64,000 nt of DNA from an uncultured Oscillospiraceae bacterium (GCA_910588975.1 CAJUSE010000007.1:24078-88077); one strand, 5' to 3'. Counted from the first letter of the stretch, positions 39,619-47,954 are shown. The notes: generated by a model not told the origin, from the sequence alone. Numbers and translations are program-made.

Positions 39619-40221
39619 TTATTTTTCCTGGAGCTGGCCCCACCACTCCAGCAGCTTGAATTTCACCACATAGCCCTCATTTTCCCCGGTGAGCAGGGCC
39701 ACCTGGTCGGGGGACAGAGCCTCCATGGCGGTGTCGGCGCTCTCGCTCACCGCCCCCATGCACAAGGGCGGAAAAACCACACACCACCAGTTCCGGCCCT
39801 CCCCCTCCCCCACGGTGATCCGTAGGGCGGTGTACCGCCCCGCCGGCAGGGAGAAGCCAGTGTAGTGCTTGGTGGGGAACCACACCTCATCCTCCAGGGC
39901 AGCCGAGACAGCTACCCCCGCCGTCTCCGCCCCTGCCCGGGCCAGAGTGGAGAGATTTTCCCCCAGAATGGCCCGGGCCCTCTCCTGGTCCTCTACTCCC
40001 TCCAGCAGGGGGGCGGCCTGAGCCAGCACGGCGTCCCGGACGGCCAGCTTGACAGCCTGGTCCTGGGCCGAGTCCGAGGCCCCCACCACGTGAAGGCGAA
40101 GGACCTGACTGCTCAGCCGCCGGGCCGTTCCGGCAGACCAGGTGCCCGCCAGCAGGGCAATGCACAGCCCCAGCAGCAGGGCCAATTCCAGAGGATACAG
40201 ACGATTTTTTCCATGTAACAA
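39619..40221 (-). CDS. spoIIR: Stage II sporulation protein R
   Basis: 200 residues from TTG 40221. N-terminal signal/membrane segment (RLYPLELALLLGLCIALLAGTW), then the SpoIIR domain: LRLHVVGASDSAQDQAVKLAVRDAVL, WFPTKHYTGFSLPAGRYTALRITVGEGEGRNWWCVVFPPLCMG. Made in the forespore under sigma-F, it triggers SpoIIGA to process pro-sigma-E. The start is uncertain: the frame is open to TTG 40296, but no ribosome site precedes those codons, whereas AGGAG lies 11 nt before TTG 40221. That site is inside a 10-bp hairpin (40226-40252). On the minus strand, GCAAA-14-CGATAAAATA upstream loosely fits a sigma-F promoter. Confidence 0.9.
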   Translation of the reverse strand: MLHGKNRLYPLELALLLGLCIALLAGTWSAGTARRLSSQVLRLHVVGASDSAQDQAVKLAVRDAVLAQAAPLLEGVEDQERARAILGENLSTLARAGAETAGVAVSAALEDEVWFPTKHYTGFSLPAGRYTALRITVGEGEGRNWWCVVFPPLCMGAVSESADTAMEALSPDQVALLTGENEGYVVKFKLLEWWGQLQEK

Positions 40222-40225
40222 AACA

Positions 40226-40252
40226 GGCTCATCTCCTATGTTGAGATGAGCC
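40226..40252 (-). repeat. 10-bp perfect hairpin over the putative spoIIR ribosome site
   Basis: GGCTCATCTC and GAGATGAGCC around a 7-nt loop, followed on the minus strand by TGTTTTGTT. It could be a terminator for the upstream ispE transcript or a translational control hairpin. Confidence 0.6.
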
Positions 40253-40395
40253 CATTTTAGCCGCTTCTTTCCTTTTTCAAACATACTTTTGGCCAAAAAG
40301 AGAGTTGAGAGCCGAAAAAAAGCGTGACCAAGCCGGTATTTTATCGGCCTTTTCCCCTGATTTGCGCCAAAAATGCGGGCATATAGGCCCTTTTA

Positions 40396-41256
40396 TCACA
40401 GGCTTTGGCAGAGAAAAACATCCCTGCACAGGTCCTGAAGGGCCTTGTGGGCCTGGGCGGCCTTCTCCTCCTCGTCAAACAGGCCAAAGACGGTGGGGCC
40501 GGTGCCGCTCATGCTGGCCCCTAGCGCCCCATGCTGAAGCAGCAGGTGCTTCAGCTCCTTCACCCGATCCCGCTTGCGTGGGGGAAGCACCTCCTCAAAG
40601 ACGTTGAACAGCCGCCGGGCCACCCCCCGCAGGTCCCCTGCCTCCAGGGCGGTCACCATCCCCGCCGTGTCCGGATGACAGCGCACCCGCTGGGTGTCCA
40701 GCCGAGCAAAGAGCTCGGGGGTGGAGATGGGAAAGCCCGGCTTGGCCAGCACCACCCAGCAGGGCGGCAAGGGGGGCAGCGGAGCAATCTCCTCCCCCCG
40801 GCCTGTGGCCAGGGCGGTGCCCCCCAGAACGCAGTAGGGCACATCGGAGCCCACCCCGGCCCCGATCTCGGCCAACCTCTCCCCGGACAGGCCCAGGTCC
40901 AGCGCCTCATTCAGGCACCGCAGGACGGCGGCGGCATCGGAGGAACCCCCGGCCATGCCGGCGCAGACGGGCACCTGCTTTTCCAGCGCAATGGTGAGCT
41001 TGCCCAGCTCCGCTCCCGTCTCCCGGGCCAGGGCCAGGGCGGCGGCGGCAGCCAGGTTCCGCTCGTCCAGGGGCAGAAAGCCCAGGTTGGTCCGCAGGGA
41101 CAGCCCCTCTCCCTCCTCCAGCTCCAGAGTGAGCCGGTCGCAGAGGGAGATCGAGGTCATGATCATCTTCATCTCGTGATAGCCGTCCGCCCGCTTGCCC
41201 AACACGTCCAAAGTCAGGTTCAGCTTGGCGGGGGCCTGCTCGTAAAAAACTGCCAA
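40396..41256 (-). CDS. ispE: 4-diphosphocytidyl-2-C-methyl-D-erythritol kinase
   Basis: 286 residues, GHMP kinase fold; fourth step of the MEP isoprenoid pathway. Motifs: QAPAKLNLTLDVLGKRADGYHE, the ATP loop PVCAGMAGGSSDAAAVLRCLN, and GASMSGTGPTVFGLF. TTG 41256 is preferred because GGGAGG lies 7 nt upstream; ATG 41271 would add five residues but has no site. It follows the aminotransferase by 45 bp in a leftward run that continues toward spoIIR. Confidence 0.95.
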   Translation of the reverse strand: MAVFYEQAPAKLNLTLDVLGKRADGYHEMKMIMTSISLCDRLTLELEEGEGLSLRTNLGFLPLDERNLAAAAALALARETGAELGKLTIALEKQVPVCAGMAGGSSDAAAVLRCLNEALDLGLSGERLAEIGAGVGSDVPYCVLGGTALATGRGEEIAPLPPLPPCWVVLAKPGFPISTPELFARLDTQRVRCHPDTAGMVTALEAGDLRGVARRLFNVFEEVLPPRKRDRVKELKHLLLQHGALGASMSGTGPTVFGLFDEEEKAAQAHKALQDLCRDVFLCQSL

Positions 41257-41301
41257 GGGATGACCTCCCATTCCCAGTCTCTTATGCTTATGGGGCGGCG
41301 C

Positions 41302-42492
41302 TCAGCCCTTCATGGTGCCCTCGTCCCGCAGCTTGTTCAAAAACCGCTCCATGCGGATAAGGGCCTCTTCCAGATCGTGCATGGAGGAGGCGTAGGAGCA
41401 GCGCACAAAGCCCTCCCCACACTCGCCGAAGGCGTTGCCGGGGATGACGGCCACCTTCTCCTCCCGGAGCAGCCGCTCGCAGAAGGTGTCGCTGTCCAGC
41501 CCGGTGGGCCGGATGTCGGGGAAGGCGTAGAAAGCCCCCTTGGGCTCCCGGCAGGGCAGGCCGATGCGGTTGAGCCCCTCCACGATGTACTTGCGCCGGC
41601 CGTCGTACTCCTCCCGCATCATCTCAATGTCCCCATCTCCATTCTGCATGGCCTCCAGGGCGGCATACTGGCTGGTGGTAGGGGCGCACATGATGGCAAA
41701 CTGGTGGAGCTTGATCATCTGGGCAATGACAGGGGCGGGGCCACAGACATAGCCCATCCGCCAACCGGTCATAGCGTGGGACTTGGAGAAGCCGTTGACC
41801 AGAATGGTGCGCTCATAGAGCTTGGGATGGTTGGCCGGGGAGTAGTGGTGTCCGCCGTAGGTAAGCTCGGCGTATATCTCATCGCTGAGCAGCATAATGT
41901 CAGTGCCCTCAATGATCTGGGCGATGGCGTCGTAGTCCTCCTTCTCCATGGTGCCCCCGGTGGGGTTGTTGGGGAAGGGCAGCACGATGAGCTTGGTCCT
42001 GGGGGTGATGTGCTGTCGGATCAGCTCCGACGTCAGCTTGAACTCGTCCTCCGCCCGGGTCTCCACCAGCACGGCCTTGGCCCCGGTCATCTCGGCCAGG
42101 GGCGGATAGCACACGAAGGAAGGCATAGGCACAATGACCTCGTCCCCGGGGTTGAGCAGGGCCCGCATGGCCATGTCGATGGCCTCGCTGCCCCCCACGG
42201 TGACGATCATCTCGGTGTTGTAGTCATAGCTCAGGTCGAACCGGCGCTTGAGGTACTTGGCGATCTCCCGGCGCAGGGCCGCAAGGCCGGCGTTGGAGGA
42301 GTACTTGGTAAAGCCCTTCTCCAACGAGTAGATGCCGGCGTCCCGGATGTGCCAGGGGGTGACAAAGTCGGGCTCGCCCACCCCCAGGGAGATGGCCCCT
42401 GTCATGTCCTGGAGCAGGTCAAAAAACTTTCGGATGCCCGAGGGCTGGACCTTCTTGACCTTGTCAGAGAGGACCTTATTGTAATCGATCAT
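41302..42492 (-). CDS. PLP-dependent aminotransferase (class I/II)
   Basis: 396 residues. N-terminal SGIRKFFDLLQDMTGAISLGVGEPDF, mid LPFPNNPTGGTM, and the PLP lysine in VNGFSKSHAMTGWRMGY. Fold type I; substrate probably an aromatic, branched-chain or acidic amino acid. Its ATG overlaps the Lrp gene's last codon (4 bp), as for aminotransferases that co-occur with Lrp/AsnC regulators in clostridia. AAGGAG lies 11 nt upstream of ATG 42492; GTG 42504 is too close to that site. Confidence 0.94.
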   Translation of the reverse strand: MIDYNKVLSDKVKKVQPSGIRKFFDLLQDMTGAISLGVGEPDFVTPWHIRDAGIYSLEKGFTKYSSNAGLAALRREIAKYLKRRFDLSYDYNTEMIVTVGGSEAIDMAMRALLNPGDEVIVPMPSFVCYPPLAEMTGAKAVLVETRAEDEFKLTSELIRQHITPRTKLIVLPFPNNPTGGTMEKEDYDAIAQIIEGTDIMLLSDEIYAELTYGGHHYSPANHPKLYERTILVNGFSKSHAMTGWRMGYVCGPAPVIAQMIKLHQFAIMCAPTTSQYAALEAMQNGDGDIEMMREEYDGRRKYIVEGLNRIGLPCREPKGAFYAFPDIRPTGLDSDTFCERLLREEKVAVIPGNAFGECGEGFVRCSYASSMHDLEEALIRMERFLNKLRDEGTMKG

Positions 42493-42977
42493 ACGAAGAT
42501 CCACTCCTTATCCTGCTCCTCCTTCTTCTGGAAGACCATGTGGTTCTCCTTGTACTTCTGGAGGATAAAATGGGTGGCGGTGGCGGTGACCCCCTCCAGG
42601 GGGGCCAGCTTGTCACTGACGAACTGACTCACCTCCCGCAGGGTGCGGCCCGAGATGATAACGGTGAAGTCAAAGGCCCCGGACATGAGGTACATGCTCT
42701 CCACCTCGTCGTACTGGTAGATGCGCTGGGCAATGCGGTCAAAGCCGTCCCCCCGCTGGGGGACCACCTTCACCTCGATGAGGGCGGTGACAGACTCCCG
42801 GTCGGTCTTGTCCCAGTCCACCAGAGCCTGATAACCCAAAATGGCCTTGCGCTCCTCCAGGTCACGGATGGTGTTCTCCACCTCCTGGACGGACAGGCCG
42901 GTCATGGCGGAGAGCTGGTCGTGCTTCAGGGTGCAGTCGCTCTCCAGCAGCTGGAGCAGCTTTGTGGTGTTAGACAT
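42489..42977 (-). CDS. Lrp/AsnC-family transcriptional regulator
   Basis: 162 residues. N-terminal helix-turn-helix (MSNTTKLLQLLESDCTLKHDQLSAMTGLSVQEVENTIRDLEERKAILGY) and C-terminal RAM ligand domain (TALIEVKVVPQRGDGFDRIAQRIYQY, VESMYLMSGAFDFTVIISG). Amino-acid-responsive; translationally coupled to the downstream aminotransferase, which suggests control of that gene and of amino-acid use. It starts 23 bp after the UDG stop, with AGGAGGAATT upstream. Confidence 0.93.
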   Translation of the reverse strand: MSNTTKLLQLLESDCTLKHDQLSAMTGLSVQEVENTIRDLEERKAILGYQALVDWDKTDRESVTALIEVKVVPQRGDGFDRIAQRIYQYDEVESMYLMSGAFDFTVIISGRTLREVSQFVSDKLAPLEGVTATATHFILQKYKENHMVFQKKEEQDKEWIFV

Positions 42978-43000
42978 GGTAATTCCTCCTCGTCAATTCG

Positions 43001-43570
43001 TTAATAGGTATGGGTACAAACCTCTCTGATCTTCGCCTGGATGGTCTTCAGGTCCTCGAAGGTCTCCGGCTTGCGCCGGGGGTCCCGGAGCAGGGCGGCG
43101 GGGTGGAACAGAGCGATACGCAGAATACCGTCCTTTTCAAACCACTGACCGTGCTCCTTGGTGATCTTGAAATCCTCTTTGATATACTTCATGGCGGCAA
43201 TGCGGCCCAAGCAGATGATGATCTTGGGCTTCATCAGCTCGATCTGGGCAGTGAGCCAGCCCTCGCAGGCCTCCTGCTCAATGTTCAGCGGGTCCCGGTT
43301 CTGGGGCGGCCGGCACTTGACCATGTTGCCGATGTAGACGTTCTTCTCCCGGCTCAGGTCGATGATCTCCAGCATATCGTCCAGCAGCTTGCCCGCCCGG
43401 CCCACAAAGGGCCGGCCTGTCAGATCCTCCTGCTCGCCGGGGCCCTCCCCGATGCAGAGCACCTCGGCATCCTTGACCCCCTCTCCAAAGACCACGTTGG
43501 TCCGGGTGTCGGCCAGGGCACACTTGCGGCACTGCAGGCACTCCGCCTTCAAGGCCTCCCACTGATCCAT
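43001..43570 (-). CDS. Uracil-DNA glycosylase, family 4 (Fe-S)
   Basis: 189 residues. Four cysteines for a 4Fe-4S cluster: CLQCRKC near 11-17, and later CRPPQNRDPLN and EACEGW. The uracil pocket is GEGPGEQEDLTGRPFVGRAGKLLDDML and the C-terminal LFHPAALLRDP. It excises uracil from deaminated DNA. It is first in the UDG-Lrp-aminotransferase group, with its own promoter. GAGAGGAGAG precedes the ATG. Confidence 0.95.
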   Translation of the reverse strand: MDQWEALKAECLQCRKCALADTRTNVVFGEGVKDAEVLCIGEGPGEQEDLTGRPFVGRAGKLLDDMLEIIDLSREKNVYIGNMVKCRPPQNRDPLNIEQEACEGWLTAQIELMKPKIIICLGRIAAMKYIKEDFKITKEHGQWFEKDGILRIALFHPAALLRDPRRKPETFEDLKTIQAKIREVCTHTY

Positions 43571-43612
43571 CTGCCTCTCTCCTCTCTTTCTCCAGGGTGA
43601 TAGAATTAAAAA

Positions 43613-43641
43613 ATTATACCATATTTCAAGAGCCTTGAAAA
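43613..43641 (-). promoter_or_regulatory. Promoter of the UDG operon
   Basis: On the minus strand TTTTCA (43636-43641), 17 bp, TATAAT (43613-43618). Confidence 0.75.
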
Positions 43642-43649
43642 GGCCCGGT

Positions 43650-43688
43650 GGGCAAAAAAGAGACCCTCTGACGAAAAAATCAGAGGGC
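43650..43688 (-). terminator. Terminator of the sigma/DUF4367 operon
   Basis: On the minus strand CCCTCTGA/TCAGAGGG (43664-43671 with 43680-43687) followed by TCTCTTTTTTG. Confidence 0.9.
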
Positions 43689-43696
43689 CCCGCAGA

Positions 43697-44386
43697 TCAA
43701 TATTTCAGCTTTTCACAGAACTTGATGACATCCTCTCGGGACAGGTCCCTGGCTTTCACTTCGATTTGCCAGTTCTCGCCGTCGGACCAAAGGACCTGCC
43801 ATCCCTCCTGCCCAAGCCACGCCAGCTTGGCCGGGTGGTCCAAAATATCCACTTCCTCCGCATCCGGCACCGGCTCCACAGTCCATTTGGGGCCATGGCG
43901 GCTCACCACGAGCCGCCCACCCCGATGGTTCTGATAGGTTTGGATGCGAAAATCCTCTCCCCAGCTTTCACCGGCCAGTTGATACCCTTCCGGCAGCCAT
44001 TTCACTTCCAGCTCCAGCGTCTTTTGGGGCATCTCCACCCCAATGCCTGCCAGCAGGGCGCTCAATGCCCCCTCCCGGGCCAACTGGGGCCCGAAAAAGC
44101 CGCCTGCCAGAAAGGCCAGGGCCAGACAGGCCGCCGCCAGCAGGGGCCGCAGACGGCCTCTGCCCCCTCGGTTTCGCCGCTGTCTATCCCCCTCCTGGGC
44201 CAATGCGGAGCGGATGGTCACCACATTCCGCCGGTCATTCTCAGGGGAGACTGCGGCGGCAGGGTCGGCCTCCAGGGCCGTCAGCTCCTTCTCCAGCTCC
44301 TCCTCCCACTTGGGGGCGTTCTCCTCCATAAGCAGGGCAAAGAGGGCCTCCTCATACTGCTCCAGCAGCTGCTCGTGCCGTATCAT
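43697..44386 (-). CDS. DUF4367-type membrane protein, putative anti-sigma factor
   Basis: 229 residues. A cytoplasmic acidic N-terminus (1-85), one membrane segment (LLAAACLALAFLAGGFFGP, about 84-104) and an extracytoplasmic domain (VKWLPEGYQLAGESWGEDFRIQTYQN, WQVLWSDGENWQIEVKARDLSREDVIKF) typical of DUF4367. Its ATG overlaps the sigma-factor stop by 4 bp, so it is translationally coupled, as expected for an anti-sigma partner. That role is inference. GGAGG lies 7 nt upstream of ATG 44386. Confidence 0.82.
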   Translation of the reverse strand: MIRHEQLLEQYEEALFALLMEENAPKWEEELEKELTALEADPAAAVSPENDRRNVVTIRSALAQEGDRQRRNRGGRGRLRPLLAAACLALAFLAGGFFGPQLAREGALSALLAGIGVEMPQKTLELEVKWLPEGYQLAGESWGEDFRIQTYQNHRGGRLVVSRHGPKWTVEPVPDAEEVDILDHPAKLAWLGQEGWQVLWSDGENWQIEVKARDLSREDVIKFCEKLKY

Positions 44387-44910
44387 GGCTCCACCTCCCC
44401 TTCTGTCATCCATTTCAGGGCCTTCCGCCGGGCACGGGTCAGCTTCATGCGAACGCTGTCCACCTGACAGCCCAGCAGCTGGGCCAGCTCCCGGTCGCTG
44501 CAGTCGTGGAGATATTTCCCCTCCAACAGCAGCCGGTCCTCCTCCCCCAGCCTGGGCCAGATGACACGCAGCCGCTCCGACCGCTCCCGGGCCAGCATAT
44601 ACTCATCCATGGTAAGCCCCTCGTCAGGGACCTGCAGAGCCTCGGCCCCCTCCAGACTCACACCGGAGACCTGGCGTGAGCCCTTGCGCAAAGCGTCAAT
44701 GGCCACGCTCCTGACGGTAAAGACGATGTAGCTGGCCTGGGCGCCATGCTCCATGAAGCGCAGGGTGGGCAGCTTTTTCACCAGCCGCACCAGGGCGCTC
44801 TGCACCAGGTCCTCCCGATCCTCTGCCCCGGCGGCATATTTGCCCGCTGTGGCGTACATGAGCCGCTTGAACTGGTGGTAGAGCGCCTCCATATACTGCT
44901 GATCATCCAA
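44383..44910 (-). CDS. Sigma-70 family (ECF-like) RNA polymerase sigma factor
   Basis: 175 residues. Region 2: DDQQYMEALYHQFKRLMYATAGKYAAGAEDREDLVQSALVRLVKKL; region 4: LGEEDRLLLEGKYLHDCSDRELAQLLGCQVDSVRMKLTRARRKAL. TTG 44910 is chosen because GGAGG lies 8 nt upstream and region 2 begins at once; the frame is open further up but without a site. Coupled to a DUF4367 partner. Together they form a one-component surface-signalling pair and diverge from two DUF975 membrane genes that may be their targets (inference). Confidence 0.92.
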   Translation of the reverse strand: MDDQQYMEALYHQFKRLMYATAGKYAAGAEDREDLVQSALVRLVKKLPTLRFMEHGAQASYIVFTVRSVAIDALRKGSRQVSGVSLEGAEALQVPDEGLTMDEYMLARERSERLRVIWPRLGEEDRLLLEGKYLHDCSDRELAQLLGCQVDSVRMKLTRARRKALKWMTEGEVEP

Positions 44911-44996
44911 GCCCTTCACCTCCCTGGGTCCCTCATGGTGTAAGACGACAGAAATAGGGAAACTGCAACCCCTTTTCACCATTTTGTATGGGTCAC

Positions 44997-45025
44997 ATTC
45001 TACCAGAGCCGACAGAAAATTGCAA
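44997..45025 (-). promoter_or_regulatory. Promoter of the sigma factor operon
   Basis: On the minus strand TTGCAA (45020-45025), 17 bp, TAGAAT (44997-45002). It is a sigma-A type site about 85 bp before TTG 44910. Confidence 0.7.
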
Positions 45026-45089
45026 GACTGACGGACCGTCCTATGTGGAATGTTGCAGTTTTCCGGCCCAGACGTTTTATTGTACATAG

Positions 45090-45118
45090 TAGACATTTTT
45101 CCAATTTTATGGTATCAT
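45090..45118 (+). promoter_or_regulatory. Promoter of the first DUF975 gene
   Basis: TAGACA (45090-45095), 17 bp, TATCAT (45113-45118), 40 bp before ATG 45158. Confidence 0.75.
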
Positions 45119-45157
45119 TTTATTGTCGAATATCCCCCACAGAAAGGAGCGCAGCAT

Positions 45158-45865
45158 ATGAGCAATCGAGAGATCAGAGCCTGGACCAGCGAGGCCATTC
45201 GGGGAAATATCGGCTTTCTTCTGCTGATTTCCTTTATTTGCAGCCTACCCACTCTGATTTGGCTTCTTGTGTATTACTCTTCCTATGGCAGGATCTCGCC
45301 CATCTGGTCATGGGCAGTAAGCATCTGTTCCTCTCTTTTGAACCTGGGGGGCATCTGCGTGGTCCTGAAACTCATTTGGGAGGAAAAGCGGGACCTGGCC
45401 ACCCTGAACACCCCCTTTACCCCTGACTATGTGAGCAAGAGCCTGATGGTGATCCTTTTCCTCTCCCTGCTGACTGTCATCGGGAAGTATCTGTTCCGCC
45501 GGGGCCTATTGTCCATTTTCAATGAGGGGCTCATAGGGCTGCCCTCCGCTCTTTTGCAGCTTGCCATTGCCACGGTCCTCTTCCCCATCTCCTATATGCT
45601 GTTCTTCTTCCCCGACTGGCCGGTGGGTCAGGTCATCAGCCAGGGTCTTCGGGCCGGCTATGAGCACTTTTGGAATATTCTGAGCTTTATGCTGGCCCTC
45701 GTCCTGCCAATTCTGACCATTGTGCTTTTGATGGTCCTCTCCTATATTTTTGTCAGCGTTTTGACCGTTTTCATCTGGATCTTCGGGGGCATCGGCCTAG
45801 TGCTCTATAACTCCTATATAATGCTGGCCCGGGGCAAGTACGCCATAGAGAGGTTCATGCAGTAA
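45158..45865 (+). CDS. DUF975-family membrane protein (copy 1)
   Basis: 235 residues, five to six membrane segments. Starts MSNREIRAWTSEAIRGNIGF; landmarks LLNLGGICVVLKLIWEEKRDLATLNTPF and FFFPDWPVGQVISQGLRAGYEHFWNIL recur in the tandem copy at 45953, so a local duplication made the pair. Both end KYA-ERFMQ. DUF975 proteins have no known function. AAAGGAGCGCAGC precedes ATG 45158. Divergent from the sigma/DUF4367 operon. Confidence 0.88.
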   Translation: MSNREIRAWTSEAIRGNIGFLLLISFICSLPTLIWLLVYYSSYGRISPIWSWAVSICSSLLNLGGICVVLKLIWEEKRDLATLNTPFTPDYVSKSLMVILFLSLLTVIGKYLFRRGLLSIFNEGLIGLPSALLQLAIATVLFPISYMLFFFPDWPVGQVISQGLRAGYEHFWNILSFMLALVLPILTIVLLMVLSYIFVSVLTVFIWIFGGIGLVLYNSYIMLARGKYAIERFMQ

Positions 45866-45952
45866 GCCATTTCCCCTTTGCCCCATTGCTTTTACCTTTG
45901 CTTGACAAGGTCAAACACGCCCCACACTCTCACCTCGGAAAGGAGTCTCATT

Positions 45953-46633
45953 ATGAGTAATCAGGACATTCGACTTTGGGCCAGAGAGAACATCAGGGGC
46001 AGCATTTGGTTTTTGCTGCTGCTCTCCTTCATTTGCAGCCTTCCCGGTCTCATTGGCGGCTTTTTCTCCCTGTTTTCCCGGGACAGTCTCGCCGCCCCCT
46101 GGGAATGGGCGCTGGATTTCGTGGGCCATTTTATGAACCTGGCAAGCATTTGCGTGGTCCTCAAGCTCATCCGCACCGGGGAGCAGGACCTGGCCGCTCT
46201 GTCCACCCCTTTTCAACCCTCCTGGGTGGGCAAGGCCCTGGCAGTGGCCCTGCTTCTCTCCCTGTGGTCTGTTGTGGAGGCTGCCCTGCCCGATGAAGGT
46301 CTGCGGGGCATATTGTCCTCCATCCTTGGTTTTGTCATCTCCACCGCCCTCTTCCCCATCCCCTATGTGCTGTTCTTCTATCCCGACTGGCCTGTGGGCA
46401 AGGTCATCAGCGAGGGCTTCCGGGCCGGCTACGGCGACTTCTGGGACATCGTGGGCTTCCAAATCGTCCTTGCCCTGCCCATCCTCGGTGTCCTTCTGGT
46501 CATGCTCCTCTCCCCCCTCTTTGGCATCCTTGCTTTCCCCATCCTCATCGTTGGAGTGGCGGCCATTGTGGCCTACACCGCCTATATGATCCTGGCACAG
46601 GCCAAGTACGCCATGGAGCGGTTTATGCAGTAA
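45953..46633 (+). CDS. DUF975-family membrane protein (copy 2)
   Basis: 226 residues. Paralogue of the preceding gene: MSNQDIRLWARENIRGSIWFLLLLSFICSLP start, LASICVVLKLIRTGEQDLAALSTPF, FFYPDWPVGKVISEGFRAGYGDFWDIVG, AKYAMERFMQ end. It is more GC-rich than copy 1. A loop near residues 100-120 differs, so the pair has diverged there. GAAAGGAG precedes ATG 45953. Followed by a strong terminator. Confidence 0.88.
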   Translation: MSNQDIRLWARENIRGSIWFLLLLSFICSLPGLIGGFFSLFSRDSLAAPWEWALDFVGHFMNLASICVVLKLIRTGEQDLAALSTPFQPSWVGKALAVALLLSLWSVVEAALPDEGLRGILSSILGFVISTALFPIPYVLFFYPDWPVGKVISEGFRAGYGDFWDIVGFQIVLALPILGVLLVMLLSPLFGILAFPILIVGVAAIVAYTAYMILAQAKYAMERFMQ

Positions 46634-46645
46634 GTTCCCTTTGAC

Positions 46646-46687
46646 GCAAAAAGGTCCCGGATACGGCTGTATCCGGGACCTTTTTAT
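46646..46687. terminator. Strong terminator after the DUF975 pair
   Basis: A 17-bp perfect stem (46648-46664 with 46669-46685), loop GGCT, T-run at right, A-run at left; also suits the convergent SleB gene. Confidence 0.93.
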
Positions 46688-46701
46688 CAGTTGCAGGCAG
46701 T

Positions 46702-47691
46702 TCAGCCATAGAAGGCGTGGCCGCCGATGGTGTAGAGATGGGCTTTATACCGGGAGGCCCAGCAGGGCTTCCCCACCCCGTTGAAGTAGTAGGCCCCGGG
46801 GACCACATTGATCCCCTCCAGGGCCAGCTTGGCTGCCAGGATGGCCCCCTCCCGGGGGGTGGCGTTGGTGGCACCGGGGAACTGGTTCCGGGCGTAGACC
46901 ACCCCGGAGACCGTGTTGGGGAAAGAGGGGCTGGCCACCCGGTTCATAATGACGTTGCCTACGGCAATGCGGCCGTCCATGGGCTCATAACCCGCCTCGT
47001 GCTGGATGACCCGGGCGAGGATGTCCAGATCTTCAGCGGAGTAAGGACGGCTGTCCTCAGTGAGGGGACTGCCCCCGGCGGTCAGCTCCACCTGACCGGT
47101 CCAGTTCACCTGGGCCCCCAGGGCGGTGGCCAGCACCCGGATGGGCAGCCAGGCCGCCCCATCCTCAGCCTCCTGGATGCCCCCCGCCACCGGCAGGTAG
47201 CGGCCGTTAATTTGAAGATAGCGGTCACCGCAGCTCACCGTCATAAAAACGTCCTCAGCCCGGGCCACAAAGACCCCTTCCTCCCAGGTGATCTCCAGAT
47301 CGGGGCGGATGGCCTTGGCACCATAGTAGAAGGAGACATAGGAGGTCCAACCCTCCAGCCGGGCAAAGCAGCTTTCGGAGGCCACCCCATCCACCGTCAC
47401 CACCACCCGGTTCGGATCGGTCTCAACGGGGGTATTTTCGGTGTTTTCAGGGGGATTTTCGGCCGTCTCACCGACCTGTTCCAGGGTATTTTCGGGCTTT
47501 TCCGTGGTCTGGGCCGGGGTTTCAGGGGCAATTTCCGCTGCTTGAGGGGCAGAATTGGCCGTTTCAGCGGGGGAAATGGGGGATTCTGCCTCCACCGGAG
47601 TGGTCACCACCGGCACCATCCCGGCAGAGACGGGCAGAGCCGTGGACAGGACCAATGTCAGACACAATAGGGGTCGCAGCATAGATTTCAT
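46702..47691 (-). CDS. Cell wall hydrolase, SleB family
   Basis: 329 residues. Signal peptide (1-23, LLCLTLVLSTALPVSAG), a Glu/Pro/Thr-rich linker (25-95), a copper-amine-oxidase-N-like domain (about 95-210; VDGVASESCFARLEGWTSYVSF, GGIQEAEDGAAWLPIRVLATALG) and a C-terminal SleB/CwlJ domain (LARVIQHEAGYEPMDGRIAVGNVIMNRV with the catalytic Glu). Probably cleaves spore cortex or peptidoglycan. ATG 47691 has AAGGAG 11 nt upstream. The promoter is followed by a GTAAC-N5-GTTAC element. Confidence 0.9.
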   Translation of the reverse strand: MKSMLRPLLCLTLVLSTALPVSAGMVPVVTTPVEAESPISPAETANSAPQAAEIAPETPAQTTEKPENTLEQVGETAENPPENTENTPVETDPNRVVVTVDGVASESCFARLEGWTSYVSFYYGAKAIRPDLEITWEEGVFVARAEDVFMTVSCGDRYLQINGRYLPVAGGIQEAEDGAAWLPIRVLATALGAQVNWTGQVELTAGGSPLTEDSRPYSAEDLDILARVIQHEAGYEPMDGRIAVGNVIMNRVASPSFPNTVSGVVYARNQFPGATNATPREGAILAAKLALEGINVVPGAYYFNGVGKPCWASRYKAHLYTIGGHAFYG

Positions 47692-47723
47692 CAAAGTGAT
47701 CGCTCCTTTGGCGGGATTGATTT

Positions 47724-47771
47724 TGTAACTATTTGTTACCATATTGTAGCTGATTTCTCCGCCCATTGCAA
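47724..47771 (-). promoter_or_regulatory. SleB promoter with an adjacent inverted repeat
   Basis: On the minus strand TTGCAA (47766-47771), 17 bp, TACAAT (47743-47748), then GTAAC-N5-GTTAC (47725-47739). On the plus strand TGTAAC-N4-TGTTAC resembles a WalR box but with one base less spacing. Confidence 0.6.
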
Positions 47772-47835
47772 CCCCTTTCAGAAAGAAAATCCCAACATCT
47801 TGTGGGACAAACCCTTTGAACGGTCCAAATATATG

Positions 47836-47869
47836 AAAAACGCCCCCGGCCGCAGGGGCTGGAGGCGTT
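47836..47869 (-). terminator. Terminator after the thioesterase operon
   Basis: On the minus strand AACGCC (47864-47869 region) pairs with GGCGTT (47839-47844), with an inner CCCC/GGGG stem and TTTTT after it. Confidence 0.7.
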
Positions 47870-47900
47870 CATATGATAGGTCGCCAAAACAAAATTGATC

Positions 47901-47925
47901 GGGCGCCCACGGGGCGCCCCTACGG
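47901..47925. repeat. Short palindromic GTAGGGGC-type repeat (copy 1)
   Basis: Reads GGGCGCCCACGGGGCGCCCC then TACGG. The minus-strand core CCGTAGGGGCG is shared with 51366-51396. Looks like a REP-type intergenic element. Confidence 0.6.
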
Positions 47926-47954
47926 AGCAGGCCGCATATGGGATGGGGCTCCGT

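Noticed and set aside
40531..42627. A 698-codon plus-strand frame over ispE and the aminotransferase.
   Set aside because: Both minus-strand genes have full catalytic motifs; this is their antisense shadow.
47724..47739. A WalR (YycF) box before the SleB gene.
   Set aside because: The two TGTWAH-like halves are 4 nt apart, not 5, so I record only an inverted repeat.
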